61,498 nt of DNA, from contig JADGBM010000006.1 in NCBI GenBank assembly GCA_015231515.1, forward strand, positions 1 to 61,498, in the 5' to 3' direction. Below, in pieces: positions 8,326 through 17,413 of this stretch. The notes beneath the pieces were generated by a model, which did no database searches, was not told the DNA's origin, and saw only the letters and a program-made list of their open reading frames with translations. Every line of letters begins with the position of its first letter. The stretch's first letter is position 1. The stretch is from Desulfobulbaceae bacterium. Its GTDB lineage: Bacteria > Desulfobacterota > Desulfobulbia > Desulfobulbales > VMSU01. The position numbers and the translations under genes were made by a program.

Positions 8326-10524
8326 TTAATACTCCGGTTTGTAAATTACCCCTGCAAGTGGTGGCACGGAGACTCGTATATGCATGGGCGCTTCGCCAAA
8401 CGGCTCATGGAAGGGTTTTTTAAGGTCAGGATTGTTCAGGTCGCTTCCACCGAATTCTTTGCTGTCAGAGTTTAAGATCTGCCTGTAGTTCACGTCTTCT
8501 AAAACACCTACTTTGTAATTGTGGTGTGCCTCCGGGGTAAAGTTGAGCAGACAGATTAAGTGATCTTTAGGATTCTTACCTTTTCTGGCAAAAGCGATGA
8601 TACTATTGTTGACATCTTTAAAGTCCAGCCATTGAAAACCATCATAATTGTGATCATTTTCCCATAAAGAAGGGTTCTCACGATAGAAGTTGTTGAGGGT
8701 TTTAACGAAGGATTGGACTTGTTTATGTTTGGGGCGTTCTTCGACAAGATGCCAGTCTAAGCTGACCTTACAGTACCATTCCGACAGCTGACCAAATTCA
8801 CAGCCCATAAATAGTGTTTTCTTGCCTGGATGTGTCCATAGATAGAAAAACAGCAATCGTAAGTTGGCAAATTGCTGCCATTCGTCTCCGGGCATTTTGG
8901 AAAGCAGAGATCGCTTGCCGTGTACGACTTCGTCGTGTGAAAGCGGCAGCACAAAGTTTTCAGAAAAAGCGTACAGTAAGGAGAAGGTTAAGGCGTTGTG
9001 ATGGAATTTTCGGTACAAAGGGTCTTTGCTGAAATACGAAAGGGTGTCATTCATCCAACCCATATTCCATTTGTAGCCAAAACCCAGACCGCCAGCTACC
9101 GCCGGCTTGGAAACACCATAAAAACTTGTCGACTCTTCAGCTATCATGACTACGCCAGGATAACGATCGTATATTATCGTGTTTAAGTGTTTCATGAACT
9201 CGATTGCTTCAAGGTTCTCTTTACCGCCATGCTGATTTGGAACCCATTGTCCGGCTGTTCTTGCGTAATCTAGGTAAAGCATCGAGGCAACTGCATCGAC
9301 ACGCATTCCATCAATGTGAAATTTGTCGTACCAGAACAATGCGTTGGAGATAAGAAAGCTGCTGACTTCCTTTCTGCCGTAATTGAAAATATATGTCCCC
9401 CATTCTGGGTGTTCACCTTGTCTCGGATCGTAATGCTCATAAAGTGATGAACCGTCGAACCGACCGAGGCTGTGTCCGTCTGTTGGGAAATGAGAAGGGA
9501 CCCAGTCAAGGATAACGCCGATACCTGCCTCATGGCATCTATCGATGAAATGCATGAAATCGGTCGGGGTGCCGAACCGACTGGTTACAGAAAAATACCC
9601 TGTTACCTGGTATCCCCAGGACTCATCTAGCGGGTGCTCCATAACCGGCATAAGCTCAATATGGGTAAAACCCATCTCTTTAACATAGGGTACTAAGCTG
9701 TCGGCCAATTCATTATAGGTCAAAAAACGTTCAGGATTGGCAGGATCACGCTTCCATGAACCAAGGTGAAGTTCATAGATGGACATTGGACTGTTATACG
9801 GAGTAAATTGTGACCGATTCTTCATCCAGGCTGAATCCTTCCATTCATAGGTATTCATTTCATGAACCTTGGAGGCAGTTTTCGGACGAATTTCAGAGGT
9901 AAATTGCAGAGGATCAATTTTTTCAAGAATGTTCATTTGTTGAGTGCGGATTTCGTACTTATATAAATCGCCTTCTTTAATGTCTGGAATAAAAAGTTCC
10001 CATATTCCAGATGAGCCAATGACACGCATCTGATGTACACGACCGTCCCAGAAATTAAAATCGCCGATAACGCTGACTCGTCTGGCTGAAGGGGCCCAGA
10101 CCCGAAATAAAGTGCCTTTGACATCGTCAATGACACGAACCTGTGCTCCGAGTTTGTCATAGATGTTGTAGTGTGTACCGGCATTGAAGAGGTGTTGGTC
10201 AAAATCTGTCAATCGTGGTAAGGCGCGATACGGGTCATTGATCAGTTTAACTTCCTGGTTGTATAGGGTGATTTCAAACTTATATTTGAAAGGTTCCTGG
10301 TAGTCGGAAATTACCGCTTCAAACAGGCCGTCATCACGCATCTTATACATGTCTGTTTTGGTGTTGCCGGTTACAAGGCGAACAGATTCAGCTAAAGGCT
10401 GAAATGAGCGAACGACAGCGGTACGGGCCTCTTTGTCAATAACATGGAAGCCGAGCACACAAAATGGGTCGTGTTGGTCAGAGTTTAAGACTCGATCGAG
10501 TTCTTTAACGACATCAAGTGACAT
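8326..10524 (-). CDS. glgB: 1,4-alpha-glucan branching enzyme GlgB
   Basis: A 732-residue glycogen branching enzyme, which makes alpha-1,6 branches in glycogen. It has an N-terminal domain (DPFCVLGFH), a CBM48 domain, then a GH13 barrel with DWVPSHFP, the nucleophile region GMRVDAVASMLYLDY, the acid/base region MIAEEST and the LSHDEVVHG motif, then a C-terminal beta domain. Length is usual for the family (about 720-740). It is followed 3 nt later by a 66-codon gene. The ATG at 10524 is preceded by AAGAGA. The phosphohexomutase and ppsA genes nearby also belong to carbon storage and gluconeogenesis, though they are not in one operon. Confidence 0.97.
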   Translation of the reverse strand: MSLDVVKELDRVLNSDQHDPFCVLGFHVIDKEARTAVVRSFQPLAESVRLVTGNTKTDMYKMRDDGLFEAVISDYQEPFKYKFEITLYNQEVKLINDPYRALPRLTDFDQHLFNAGTHYNIYDKLGAQVRVIDDVKGTLFRVWAPSARRVSVIGDFNFWDGRVHQMRVIGSSGIWELFIPDIKEGDLYKYEIRTQQMNILEKIDPLQFTSEIRPKTASKVHEMNTYEWKDSAWMKNRSQFTPYNSPMSIYELHLGSWKRDPANPERFLTYNELADSLVPYVKEMGFTHIELMPVMEHPLDESWGYQVTGYFSVTSRFGTPTDFMHFIDRCHEAGIGVILDWVPSHFPTDGHSLGRFDGSSLYEHYDPRQGEHPEWGTYIFNYGRKEVSSFLISNALFWYDKFHIDGMRVDAVASMLYLDYARTAGQWVPNQHGGKENLEAIEFMKHLNTIIYDRYPGVVMIAEESTSFYGVSKPAVAGGLGFGYKWNMGWMNDTLSYFSKDPLYRKFHHNALTFSLLYAFSENFVLPLSHDEVVHGKRSLLSKMPGDEWQQFANLRLLFFYLWTHPGKKTLFMGCEFGQLSEWYCKVSLDWHLVEERPKHKQVQSFVKTLNNFYRENPSLWENDHNYDGFQWLDFKDVNNSIIAFARKGKNPKDHLICLLNFTPEAHHNYKVGVLEDVNYRQILNSDSKEFGGSDLNNPDLKKPFHEPFGEAPMHIRVSVPPLAGVIYKPEY

Positions 10525-10742
10525 GATTTTTCTCTTTTTTTGAATTTATAGTGTGTTGTAACGATAAAACTGAAATTACAACCAAGTTGAAAAGAATTTA
10601 TATCGGTATTATGAGCTTAGCACAAAAAAAATATTCAGGAAAATAATTTCAATATTCTATCTGTATTAATATAGCATATCAATGTATCATTAAAAAATTA
10701 ATAAAATGTCGCTCTGTTAAATTAGATGAAATTAGAAAAAAC
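10525..10742. promoter_or_regulatory. Divergent AT-rich spacer between glgB and yqgE
   Basis: This 218-bp spacer separates the divergent glgB and yqgE-like genes and must hold both promoters. It is rich in A and T runs (for example around 10620-10700). I could not pick a convincing -35/-10 pair, so no exact promoter is given. Confidence 0.4.
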
Positions 10743-11291
10743 ATGGAATCTTTACAAGGAAACTTTTTAATCGCTACACCCCAGATGCCGGATCCCCGCT
10801 TCAGGGAGCAGGTTATTTATATCTGCTCTCACAACGATGAGGGCGCTATGGGGCTTATTGTTAATCATCCCAGTGAATTTTCACTTCTTGAGGTCTTTTT
10901 AAGCGCTAATGTCGAGGTTAGCGGGACTGATTTTCCTCAAATTTATATTGGTGGGCCTGTCGAAGTTGAAGCGGCGTTCTTTTTATATTCTTCGGATTAT
11001 GTCGGGAAAAATCAACTGTCAATCTCTGATGATGTCAGTTTGTCACGTGATCCGCAGATTCTGCATGATATAGCAGGAGGTGTCGGCCCTCAGTCGTATA
11101 TGTTTATTTTAGGGTATTCCGGCTGGGCACCGGGACAGCTTGAGGCTGAACTCACTGTCAACGGGTGGTTAACCCTGCCTGCCAAAAACGAAATTCTTTT
11201 CCACACTGAAAACTCTGAAAAATGGAAAAATGCTGCGATGCAATTTGGTATTGATATTTCACTGTATTCTGATGAGATCGGTACGGCTTGA
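10743..11291 (+). CDS. yqgE: UPF0301 family protein YqgE/AlgH
   Basis: A 182-residue member of the YqgE/AlgH family. It begins with the typical pattern of a protein whose N-terminus reads LQGNFLIATPQMPDPRF followed by VIYICSHNDEGAMGLIVNHP, and has the family's YIGGPV and FILGYSGWAPGQLEAEL motifs. The molecular role is not established; in pseudomonads AlgH affects alginate expression. No TM or signal sequence is visible, so a cytosolic protein is likely. It is followed after about 150 bp by the cysteine-cluster protein and rlmH, which may form the same unit. Confidence 0.93.
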   Translation: MESLQGNFLIATPQMPDPRFREQVIYICSHNDEGAMGLIVNHPSEFSLLEVFLSANVEVSGTDFPQIYIGGPVEVEAAFFLYSSDYVGKNQLSISDDVSLSRDPQILHDIAGGVGPQSYMFILGYSGWAPGQLEAELTVNGWLTLPAKNEILFHTENSEKWKNAAMQFGIDISLYSDEIGTA

Positions 11292-11443
11292 GATGTTTTT
11301 TTTCAGAGGTTTTCGTTGCGAAATGGCATTATTGAGTGTTAATAGTCTTTTTTTTGTTAAGGCTGAGACTATCTCATAATTTGTCGCTGCTTTAATCTCT
11401 GAATCCCGTCCGCAGAACATTAATTTTGATCTAGGGTTTTTAT

Positions 11444-11824
11444 ATGACGAATGAAGGTGGAATTTTCCAGTGTCGTGAGTGTGGCTTTTGTTGCCATGGT
11501 GAAACTACCGTTTCACTTGATGAAAATGATCTGAATACTATGGCGTCTTATATTGGCTTGCCGATTGGCGAACTTAAGAAGAGATATCTCAGAGAAACAG
11601 ACAACGTTGTCCAGATGAAAATAGTTGACGGGCATTGTATCTTTTTTAATGGCGGTTGTACTATTCACCCCGGGAAGCCGTGGCGGTGTACTCAGTGGCC
11701 TCTTCACCCTTCAATTCTTCAGGACAGGAACAACTTCGAAACAATCAAGGCCTCATGTCCTGGAATTTCTAAGAGTGTAAGTTATGAAGAGTTTTGTGAG
11801 AAATTGAAAATCCTGCTCCAGTAA
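11444..11824 (+). CDS. YkgJ-type cysteine cluster protein
   Basis: A 126-residue protein with the Zn/Fe-chelating cysteine pattern of the YkgJ/UPF0153 family: CRECGFCCHGETTVSL near the N-terminus, then CIFFNGGCTIHPGKPWRCTQWP, and a later Cys (SCPGI). Members are thought to bind an iron-sulfur cluster or zinc, and their function is mostly unknown. The stop lies 5 nt before rlmH, so the two genes are probably translationally linked. A single-gene role cannot be assigned from sequence. Confidence 0.88.
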   Translation: MTNEGGIFQCRECGFCCHGETTVSLDENDLNTMASYIGLPIGELKKRYLRETDNVVQMKIVDGHCIFFNGGCTIHPGKPWRCTQWPLHPSILQDRNNFETIKASCPGISKSVSYEEFCEKLKILLQ

Positions 11825-11829
11825 GATAC

Positions 11830-12294
11830 ATGAAAATTGAATGCCTTTTTGTCGGTAAAACCTCTGAGCGCTACCTTGAGGACGGCATTGCCGATTTTCA
11901 CAAACGCCTAAAGCCTTATGCCGATGTTTCTTTTAAAATTATCAGGGATGTAAAGTCTAAAGCCAGTGATTCTGAGATAAAAAAAAGAGAGGGGCAGGGG
12001 ATACTGAAAGCGGTCTCAAAAGATGCTTTCTTAGTGGTGCTTGATCCCCGTGGAGTTAAGTTAACATCTGAAGGACTGGCCCAGCAGATTGCTGGGTGGC
12101 AGGAGCAAAACAGGAAACTAGTTTCATTTATTGTGGGTGGCTCTAACGGCCTTTCTACCGAAGTCCAGGAGCAGGCTGATTATAAATTGTCACTGTCACC
12201 AATGACATTCACCCATGACATGACACGTTTGATATTACTCGAACAGCTTTACAGAGCACACTCAATAATTGCCGGTACCAAATATCATAAGTAG
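11830..12294 (+). CDS. rlmH: 23S rRNA (pseudouridine1915-N3)-methyltransferase RlmH
   Basis: A 154-residue SPOUT methyltransferase with the full RlmH signature: the N-terminal KIECLFVGKT, LDPRGVKLTSEGLAQQI, the knot residues FIVGGSNGLS and the C-terminal LSPMTFTHDMTRLILLEQLYRAHSIIAGTKYHK. It methylates pseudouridine 1915 in helix 69 of 23S rRNA using SAM. Length matches the family. It follows the cysteine cluster gene by 5 nt and ends convergently with the phosphohexomutase. Confidence 0.97.
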   Translation: MKIECLFVGKTSERYLEDGIADFHKRLKPYADVSFKIIRDVKSKASDSEIKKREGQGILKAVSKDAFLVVLDPRGVKLTSEGLAQQIAGWQEQNRKLVSFIVGGSNGLSTEVQEQADYKLSLSPMTFTHDMTRLILLEQLYRAHSIIAGTKYHK

Positions 12295-12324
12295 TTAAGT
12301 CGCGCTGCTTGATCAAACCCCCTT

Positions 12325-14055
12325 TTAGACAAGACCAAGATCAGACAAGATCTTTTTTGCAACAGCGAATAGATCTTCTTTTTGTCTCTCATTACGCGCT
12401 TCAACATAGAACCGGACCTTGGGTTCAGTTCCTGATGGTCTGATCATCAGCCATGATTGGTCTTCAAAAACAAATTTAAAGCCGTCTATGTCAATAACCT
12501 GTTTTATGGCAAGATCTTTTTCTCCAACTTTAATTACAGAGCCTTTTGTGTACTTACTCAATCCTGAAAGGGTATTGATGAGGGTATCGCCCTTTTCTGA
12601 GACCTCAACGCCGTCTTTGTCAGGGTAGAATTCTCCGTATTCCTGCTGAATCGTCTTTAGGTAGTCGCCAAGATTCATCTGCAAAGTAATGGTCATGTCC
12701 AAGGCTAACAGTAGACCAATGTAGGCATCTTTTTCAGGCGTGTGTCCGATTATTGTTATCCCGTCAGACTCCTCAAAACAGACAAGGGCCTTATCAATAA
12801 CCGGTTTAAACTCTTTAAAGCCAACTTTTGGTTCAAAAACCGTTTCGTTAAGTTGTTCGGCAATAGCGTTAGCAAAATTACTTGTAGCAACTGTTTTGGC
12901 GACCATTCCATTTTTATGCTTTTTCTCGTGGAGGTAATGGTAGGCCATAGCACCGAAATAATTCATGTTAATTTCTGTGGTACCATCGGTGAAGCGAATT
13001 CTATCGGCATCGGGATCCATAATAACGCCAAGTTTCAATGGGCCCCGCATGGTGGATAATGCTTCAACTACGGGAATCATGTTCGTTGTAGAGGGCTCAG
13101 GGGCAATTCCCCCAAAAGTCGTGTCTTCCCTGGTTCTGAGAAACTGTAGGCGATCGGATGAAAAGGAGTTGAAAAACGACGCTATGTCTACACGACTTGC
13201 GCCATGCACACAGTCAATTACCACACAAATAGCATCATTATTTATGAAGTCGTTAATGATTGCTTTATAATTAAGACCGTGTTTCTGCTCACCGGAAGTA
13301 GTTAGATCAACCCAGTCCTGAAGTGATTTTATTGGGCAGATGAGCGAATTATTGCGAGAAAATGATTCTGTTGTGTTGCTGGAAATAAGAAGGTTTGCGC
13401 GCCGTGTGATTTCCTCGGTCAAAACAGGGCTCGCAGGGCCTGCATCAGCGCCGTTAAACTTGAAACCCGCGTACTGTAATGGGTTGTGACTGGGGGTCAG
13501 GTTGATGGAAAAAGCAGCTTGACGCTGAAGGACCGAGGCCGACAACAGGCCGGTTGATGATTCGCCGGCATAATAGACTTTTATGCCGTTTGAGGTAAGG
13601 ACGTCAATTATTCTGATTGCTAACATCTCATTGCCAAACCTGTTATCAAAGCCCAGAACACAGCCTCGACGCTGTGTTTCTTCAAAACTTGCTACGTTAA
13701 GTTCAGAGTCGAGTTGGGCATTATTGCCAATGCTCTGGTACATATTGATTATTGCTTGTGTGACAATACCTACAGAATGGCAATAAATATCATCACCAAT
13801 AATACCTCTCCAGCCTGATGTGCCGAATTTAATGGAAGTAGATGGGGGATTGGTATTGGACAGTATTTTTTTGCGAACGCGACCGTATACCGTGTTGATA
13901 TGTTCCTGATATAAACTATATGACTGGCTTTTTGCCGGTTGTTGATTCCGCAACTTTACAAGTTCTTGTATCTGGTCGAAATAAGTAATGGTTGAAGAAG
14001 AGTTAGTGATAAAGTTTTCGGTGAGTGATTCAGAGGCTTTGTGGGGTGAAATCAT
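12325..14055 (-). CDS. Phosphoglucomutase/phosphomannomutase family protein
   Basis: A 576-residue alpha-D-phosphohexomutase. Visible motifs are FGTSGWRGIIGDDI (N-terminal), the active-site phosphoserine loop LTPSHNPLQYAGFKFN, the metal-binding DPDADRIRF, and the sugar and phosphate loops FEESDGI and RPSGTEPKVRFYVEAR. It interconverts hexose 1- and 6-phosphates, feeding glycogen, trehalose or cell-wall sugar nucleotides. Whether it prefers glucose or mannose cannot be told. It is a single gene, divergent from ppsA, with the ppsA promoter lying in the shared spacer. Confidence 0.93.
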   Translation of the reverse strand: MISPHKASESLTENFITNSSSTITYFDQIQELVKLRNQQPAKSQSYSLYQEHINTVYGRVRKKILSNTNPPSTSIKFGTSGWRGIIGDDIYCHSVGIVTQAIINMYQSIGNNAQLDSELNVASFEETQRRGCVLGFDNRFGNEMLAIRIIDVLTSNGIKVYYAGESSTGLLSASVLQRQAAFSINLTPSHNPLQYAGFKFNGADAGPASPVLTEEITRRANLLISSNTTESFSRNNSLICPIKSLQDWVDLTTSGEQKHGLNYKAIINDFINNDAICVVIDCVHGASRVDIASFFNSFSSDRLQFLRTREDTTFGGIAPEPSTTNMIPVVEALSTMRGPLKLGVIMDPDADRIRFTDGTTEINMNYFGAMAYHYLHEKKHKNGMVAKTVATSNFANAIAEQLNETVFEPKVGFKEFKPVIDKALVCFEESDGITIIGHTPEKDAYIGLLLALDMTITLQMNLGDYLKTIQQEYGEFYPDKDGVEVSEKGDTLINTLSGLSKYTKGSVIKVGEKDLAIKQVIDIDGFKFVFEDQSWLMIRPSGTEPKVRFYVEARNERQKEDLFAVAKKILSDLGLV

Positions 14056-14195
14056 GAGTACTCCAGCTGAGGATAAGGATCTTTGTTGAGAAACGTTGTA
14101 TATCTTCTACCTTTCAGATAGAATGACATAAATAAAGTTATTATAAAAAGAAATTAATTGATTCCGGTTACTTTTTTTTCTAAGGTTAAAGTTAG

Positions 14196-14224
14196 TTGAC
14201 CTATAGGTACACCTATAATATAGT
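14196..14224 (+). promoter_or_regulatory. Probable sigma70-type promoter of ppsA
   Basis: TTGACC at 14196-14201 and TATAGT at 14219-14224 are separated by exactly 17 nt and lie about 80 nt before the ppsA start. The spacer holds the small palindrome ACCTATAGGT followed by ACCTATAAT, which could be a protein-binding site. The site is read by eye only. Confidence 0.6.
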
Positions 14225-14306
14225 AAAAAGTTCAATGAATTGGTATTCAGGATGAATGAGATGTTTTTTTTATTTTCGATAAATATTACTTAACAGGGAG
14301 AAGGTA

Positions 14307-16748
14307 ATGTCTGAGAAGCATGATGAAAAATTAATTCTTTGGTTTGATGAAATTGGAATTGAGGATGTGCCCCTCGTCGGTGGAAAAAATGCCTCGTTAG
14401 GTGAAATGTATCAGCATTTAACCTCAAAAGGTGTCGCTGTACCACATGGTTTTGCAATTACTGCTCATGCCTATCGACACTTGTTGAAGACTGCTGGCAT
14501 TGCTCAAGCTATTGAAGATGCGCTTGACGGTCTTGACACCCATGACCTTCACAATCTCCAGGCTCGTGGTGAGAAGGCCAGAAACATTATCCGTAATGCT
14601 CAATTTCCTCAGGATCTTGTTGATGCAATTGCAAAAAGTTATGCAAAGATGGAAGAAGAATACGGTGCTAATGTTGATGTTGCTGTTCGTTCTTCAGCAA
14701 CTGCTGAAGACCTTCCAGATGCCTCTTTTGCGGGTCAGCAGGAAACCTATCTGAACATCCATGGTATGGATGCCCTTATTGACAACTGTAAGAAATGTTT
14801 TGCCTCTCTTTTCACCAATCGAGCAATCTCCTATCGTCATGACAAGGGTTTTGGTCAGTTTGACGTATATCTTTCTATTACCGTTCAGAAAATGGTTCGA
14901 AGCGATTCGTCTTCTTCTGGAGTTCTTTTTTCAATTGATACTGAATCTGGATTTGAAGATGCCGTTTTTATTACCGGCGCCTGGGGTCTTGGGGAGAATG
15001 TAGTCCAGGGTGCTGTCAACCCGGACGAATATTATGTCTTTAAACCAACCTTGAAAGAGGGAAAACGCCCTATTGTCGGGAAAAAGGTCGGTTCAAAAGA
15101 GATCAAGATGATCTACGATAACGATCCCAACACTGAAGAACCAGTTAAAAATATCAGTACCACCGTTGAAGAACGCAACTCGTACGTCATTAGTGATGAT
15201 GAGATTTTACAGCTTGCTAAATGGGCTTGTATAATTGAAGACCACTACAAGAAAGGGATGGATATTGAATGGGCAAAAGATGGTGACGGCAAAGAGGTCG
15301 GCACCGGTAAGTTGTTTATTGTCCAGGCTCGACCGGAGACGGTACATTCTCAAACGTCTAAAGGAGTAATGGAGACCTATAAGCTAAAGGAAACCGGCAA
15401 GGTTGTTGCCGAAGGTCTTGCTGTTGGCTCTAAGATTGGCCAGGGTGTCGCAAATGTTATTGATAATGTTGTTGATATACACAGCTTTAAGAAGGGACAA
15501 GTGCTGGTAACCGATATGACCGATCCCGACTGGGAACCGATTATGAAAATTGCTGCAGCCATCGTTACCAATCGTGGCGGTCGTACCTGTCATGCTGCAA
15601 TTATTTCTCGTGAGCTTGGTATTCCTTGTGTTATTGGGACCGGTGATGGTTCGAAAAAAATTAAATCAGGCCAGGAAATAACAGCCTCATCTGCAGAAGG
15701 TGAGACGGGTTACGTTTATGACGGTCTGCTCGATTTTGAAATAGAGAGAGTTGATCTTGGTGATCTGCCTGCGACCAAAACCAAGATCATGATGAATTTG
15801 GCGATACCTGAAAAAGCTTTTACTGAGTGTCAAATTCCAAATGATGGTGTGGGCTTGGCTCGTGAGGAGTTTATTATTAACTCTCACATCGGAATGCACC
15901 CTCTGGCCCTGTTGAACTATGAGGATCTTAAGAAATCTAATGACCCTGCAGAACAGGAAATTGCTCGCCAGATTGATGCTAAAACCGGAACACATAAAGA
16001 TAAGAAACAGTTTTTTATTGATAAGGTTGCTGAAGGTGTTGGCCGAATTGCCGCAGGTTTCTATCCGAAAGATGTCATTGTTCGACTATCTGATTTCAAG
16101 AGTAATGAGTATGCCAATTTACTTGGCGGTAGCTTGTATGAACCAGATGAAGAAAATCCTATGATAGGTTGGCGTGGAGCTTCTCGTTACTACGACCCTA
16201 AGTATAGGCCGGCTTTTGAGCTTGAGTGCCAGGGGTTGTTGAAAGCTCGGAATGACATGGGACTCAACAATATCAAGTTGATGGTTCCTTTTTGTCGTAC
16301 TCCGGAGGAAGGGAAAAAAGTTATCGAAGTTATGAGAGAGTGTGGTCTGGTTCAGGGCGAAAACGGTTTGGAACTTTATGTTATGTGTGAAATACCGAGC
16401 AATGTCATCTGCGCTGATGCCTTTGCCGATATATTTGATGGGTTCTCCATCGGTTCTAATGACTTGACACAGTTAACCTACGGTTTAGATCGTGATTCAG
16501 GACTTATTTCAGGTATTGCCGACGAGCGAGATCCTGCTGTCAAAGAGATGATCCGCATGGTAATTCAGACCGCTAAACGACGCGGTAAAAAAATTGGTAT
16601 CTGTGGTCAGGGGCCATCTGACTTTCCTGAGTTTGCTACCTTCCTGGTAGAATTAGGTATCGACTCGATGAGTCTTATTCCTGATACTGCCGTGAAAACA
16701 AGACTGGCGGTAGCTAAAAAGGAAAAAGAGATGGGGGTTGCCCCTTAA
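14307..16748 (+). CDS. ppsA: Phosphoenolpyruvate synthase
   Basis: An 813-residue PEP synthase that makes PEP from pyruvate, ATP and water, the first step of gluconeogenesis from C3 acids. Domains in order: the ATP-binding domain (VGGKNASLGEMYQHL; RSSATAEDLPDASFAGQQETYL), the phosphohistidine swivel domain (GGRTCHAAIISRELGIPCVIG, catalytic His in TCH), and the PEP-utilising TIM barrel with MVPFCRTPEEGKKV, SIGSNDLTQLTYGLDRDS and GICGQGPSDFP. Length is close to the usual 800. The start is preceded by AGGGAGAAGG. A promoter lies upstream and a rho-independent terminator downstream, so it is probably monocistronic. Confidence 0.97.
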   Translation: MSEKHDEKLILWFDEIGIEDVPLVGGKNASLGEMYQHLTSKGVAVPHGFAITAHAYRHLLKTAGIAQAIEDALDGLDTHDLHNLQARGEKARNIIRNAQFPQDLVDAIAKSYAKMEEEYGANVDVAVRSSATAEDLPDASFAGQQETYLNIHGMDALIDNCKKCFASLFTNRAISYRHDKGFGQFDVYLSITVQKMVRSDSSSSGVLFSIDTESGFEDAVFITGAWGLGENVVQGAVNPDEYYVFKPTLKEGKRPIVGKKVGSKEIKMIYDNDPNTEEPVKNISTTVEERNSYVISDDEILQLAKWACIIEDHYKKGMDIEWAKDGDGKEVGTGKLFIVQARPETVHSQTSKGVMETYKLKETGKVVAEGLAVGSKIGQGVANVIDNVVDIHSFKKGQVLVTDMTDPDWEPIMKIAAAIVTNRGGRTCHAAIISRELGIPCVIGTGDGSKKIKSGQEITASSAEGETGYVYDGLLDFEIERVDLGDLPATKTKIMMNLAIPEKAFTECQIPNDGVGLAREEFIINSHIGMHPLALLNYEDLKKSNDPAEQEIARQIDAKTGTHKDKKQFFIDKVAEGVGRIAAGFYPKDVIVRLSDFKSNEYANLLGGSLYEPDEENPMIGWRGASRYYDPKYRPAFELECQGLLKARNDMGLNNIKLMVPFCRTPEEGKKVIEVMRECGLVQGENGLELYVMCEIPSNVICADAFADIFDGFSIGSNDLTQLTYGLDRDSGLISGIADERDPAVKEMIRMVIQTAKRRGKKIGICGQGPSDFPEFATFLVELGIDSMSLIPDTAVKTRLAVAKKEKEMGVAP

Positions 16749-16780
16749 ATTAGTAGCTTTCAGGTTCTTAAATTATGTGG

Positions 16781-16806
16781 AAAGAGCCCATTTTGGGCTC
16801 TTTTTA
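16781..16806 (+). terminator. Rho-independent terminator after ppsA
   Basis: The arms AAAGAGCCC and GGGCTCTTT form a perfect stem with a short ATTTT-type loop, followed by a T run (TTTTTATTTT). It is 33 nt downstream of the ppsA stop. It would also isolate the small gene at 16851. Confidence 0.9.
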
Positions 16807-16850
16807 TTTTAGCTCTAGTACAAAAAATCAGTATTGTCTGGAAAGGTGTT

Positions 16851-17015
16851 ATGCATAAATGGATATTAAAGGATGAAACAGTTGTTTGTCTCTGTGAGGG
16901 GTGTTCAAAAAAAGATTATGAAAATCTGGTTATGCGGGAGCAGTGGAGGGCAAATGATAAGAACAGCACAGTCTCGTGTGACCGTTGCGGGAAAAAAGAT
17001 GAGATAATTTTCTAA
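16851..17015 (+). CDS. Small zinc-ribbon-like protein (54 aa)
   Basis: This short gene reads MHKWILKDETVVCLCEGC at the start and ends CDRCGKKDEIIF. Cys13, Cys15, Cys18, Cys43 and Cys46 form a likely zinc ribbon. The ATG is preceded by GGAAAGGTG at a good distance, and codon use looks like the neighbours. It lies after the ppsA terminator and so would need its own promoter, perhaps around 16800-16845. Function unknown; it may be a nucleic-acid or redox-linked small protein. It is confined to a gap between ppsA and the convergent PilZ gene. Confidence 0.6.
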   Translation: MHKWILKDETVVCLCEGCSKKDYENLVMREQWRANDKNSTVSCDRCGKKDEIIF

Positions 17016-17043
17016 GCAAACGACCGGCTGAACAGTTTTTCGC

Positions 17044-17394
17044 TTATTGACCGAGAACCGCAACTCTGTTTACGACTTTAAGTACAGCTTCTTTGACTCG
17101 TACCCCTGGTTTTATAAACTTTACCGCCATGCCATGATCTTTCGGGTCAGCAGCTGAAGTATTAACCCACATGACCTTTGCGTCAACTTCAAGATTTGTC
17201 AACGTACCTAATTTGAATTTCAGTTTTATTTTTTCGGACACGCTGGGTGGGTTTTCTGTATACAAAAACATGCCATCGGCGGATACATCTCTGGTGCTTG
17301 AGATTATATAGTCACCATCATGGATGTAGTTAACGTTAAATACTACAGGAACTCGTTTTGCCACTCGACGTTCTTTGTTTTTTTTGTCTTTCAT
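17044..17394 (-). CDS. PilZ domain protein
   Basis: I take the ATG at 17394 (MKDKKNKERRVAKR), which has AAGGAG 7 nt upstream; a longer frame start inside the HDOD gene is not credible. The 116-residue product is one PilZ domain with the c-di-GMP motifs RRVAKR and DVSADG (DxSxxG). It probably binds c-di-GMP in the cytosol. It starts 19 nt after the HDOD gene stop on the same strand, so the pair is likely one operon and may join c-di-GMP to HDOD signalling. A PilZ protein of similar size lies at 19336. Confidence 0.85.
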   Translation of the reverse strand: MKDKKNKERRVAKRVPVVFNVNYIHDGDYIISSTRDVSADGMFLYTENPPSVSEKIKLKFKLGTLTNLEVDAKVMWVNTSAADPKDHGMAVKFIKPGVRVKEAVLKVVNRVAVLGQ

Positions 17395-17413
17395 TGACAC
17401 TCCTTTATCCAGA

